The notes under the pieces were generated by a model. That model worked only from the letters and a program-made list of their open reading frames with translations, was not told where the DNA came from and ran no database searches. From an uncultured Clostridia bacterium (lineage in GTDB: Bacteria > Bacillota > Clostridia > Oscillospirales > CAG-382): a stretch of 5,529 nucleotides of DNA. Made by a program: the position numbers and the translations under genes. Of the stretch, positions 5,053 to 5,529 are shown in pieces (the stretch's first letter is position 1; each line of letters begins with the position of its first letter). The stretch covers positions 1 through 5,529 of the forward strand of contig CANQVQ010000104.1 of the NCBI GenBank assembly GCA_947627335.1, read 5' to 3'.

Positions 5053-5529
5053 TCACGCCTTTCCCGCCCGGATCTCCCCGAGATAGGCGGAAAACGCGGA
5101 CGGAATGGCGTAGACGTCCGAAAGCTCCTCCCGACGTGCGAGAATGCGGGAGACCCCTTCCCCGCCGTCGGCGAAGTAGCCGGTCATCGACCAGCCGGTC
5201 ATGTGCCATTCGACATGGGTGAAGATGTGCTTTGCGGGCGGGAGCGGTTCGGTGCGGAGCGGCTGGAAGCCGTTTTCGCGGGCGAAGGCGATCGCCTGTT
5301 CGCGGTCGAGCGTTCCTTCCACGTTCGGCAGTTCGTACAGCCCCGCGAGCAGTCCTTTCGGCGGACGGCGGCGAAGCAGATAGACGTCCCCTTCCCGCAG
5401 CAGCAGGACGGTCCGCTGTTCGACCCGACGCGGCGCATTCGCCGAGCGGACCGGCAGGCGGTCGGTCAGTCCGTCCCGTGCGGCGACGCACCACGGGCGG
5501 AACGGGCATTCCCCGCATTTCGCGTCCCC
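5053..5529 (-). CDS. mutY: A/G-specific adenine glycosylase MutY, C-terminal part (5' end outside window)
   Basis: The frame is open from the window edge at 5529 to a TGA at 5055-5053, giving 158 residues. The fragment opens with KCGECPFRPWC, the last three cysteines (spacing C-x2-C-x5-C) of the 4Fe-4S cluster that MutY and endonuclease III carry; the first cysteine and the catalytic helix-hairpin-helix domain lie beyond the window. Then comes the NUDIX-like domain that recognises 8-oxoguanine: VLLLREGDVYLLRRRPPKGLLAGLYELPNVEG (41-72) and KHIFTHVEWHMTGW (100-113), with the F-T-H segment typical of MutY. This domain distinguishes it from endonuclease III. MutY removes adenine mispaired with 8-oxoguanine in base-excision repair. 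It precedes yfcE on the same strand. Confidence 0.96.
   Translation of the reverse strand, partial: GDAKCGECPFRPWCVAARDGLTDRLPVRSANAPRRVEQRTVLLLREGDVYLLRRRPPKGLLAGLYELPNVEGTLDREQAIAFARENGFQPLRTEPLPPAKHIFTHVEWHMTGWSMTGYFADGGEGVSRILARREELSDVYAIPSAFSAYLGEIRAGKA

Noticed and set aside
5003..5518. Alternative minus-strand frame over the mutY region
   Set aside because: It is Arg/Pro-rich with no motif, whereas the adjacent frame shows the MutY iron-sulphur cysteines and NUDIX-like domain continuously to the window edge.

Overview
The window reads as chromosomal DNA from a GC-rich member of the Firmicutes, probably an uncultured Clostridia-type lineage. This rests on strong AGGAGG-type ribosome binding sites, consensus SigA-like promoters, compact rho-independent terminators with long T-runs, and a NagB whose active-site loop has the Asn variant I recall from Bacillus NagB. 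No RNA gene, CRISPR array, insertion sequence or attachment site was recognised, and the assignment to a genus is not possible from this sequence.

Layout from left to right: (1) The 3' end of a plus-strand histidine-phosphatase gene (2-211), ending in a bidirectional terminator. (2) A minus-strand gene (267-1811) for an ECF-type sigma factor carrying a C-terminal extension of about 350 residues; its two halves look like an ancient internal duplication. (3) A minus-strand monocistronic P-loop kinase/NTPase gene (1978-2565) with its own SigA-type promoter and terminator. (4) A divergent plus-strand nagB (2745-3467) with a 17-bp-spaced promoter preceded by phased A-tracts. (5) A minus-strand two-gene unit made of an XRE-family regulator (3838-4332) and an overlapping 100-residue protein of unknown function (3546-3848), converging on nagB at a shared bidirectional terminator. 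(6) A minus-strand YfcE-type phosphodiesterase (4476-5006) lying 46 bp downstream of the 3' part of mutY (5053-5529, running off the window).

Most of the genes are ordinary housekeeping functions (amino-sugar catabolism, A/G mismatch repair, phosphoester hydrolysis). The two places with something less routine are the sigma factor with a duplicated C-terminal module and no visible anti-sigma gene, and the XRE regulator/unknown-protein pair with a repeat-rich dyad just upstream of its promoter. I did not see evidence of a defence island, toxin-antitoxin pair or biosynthetic cluster.
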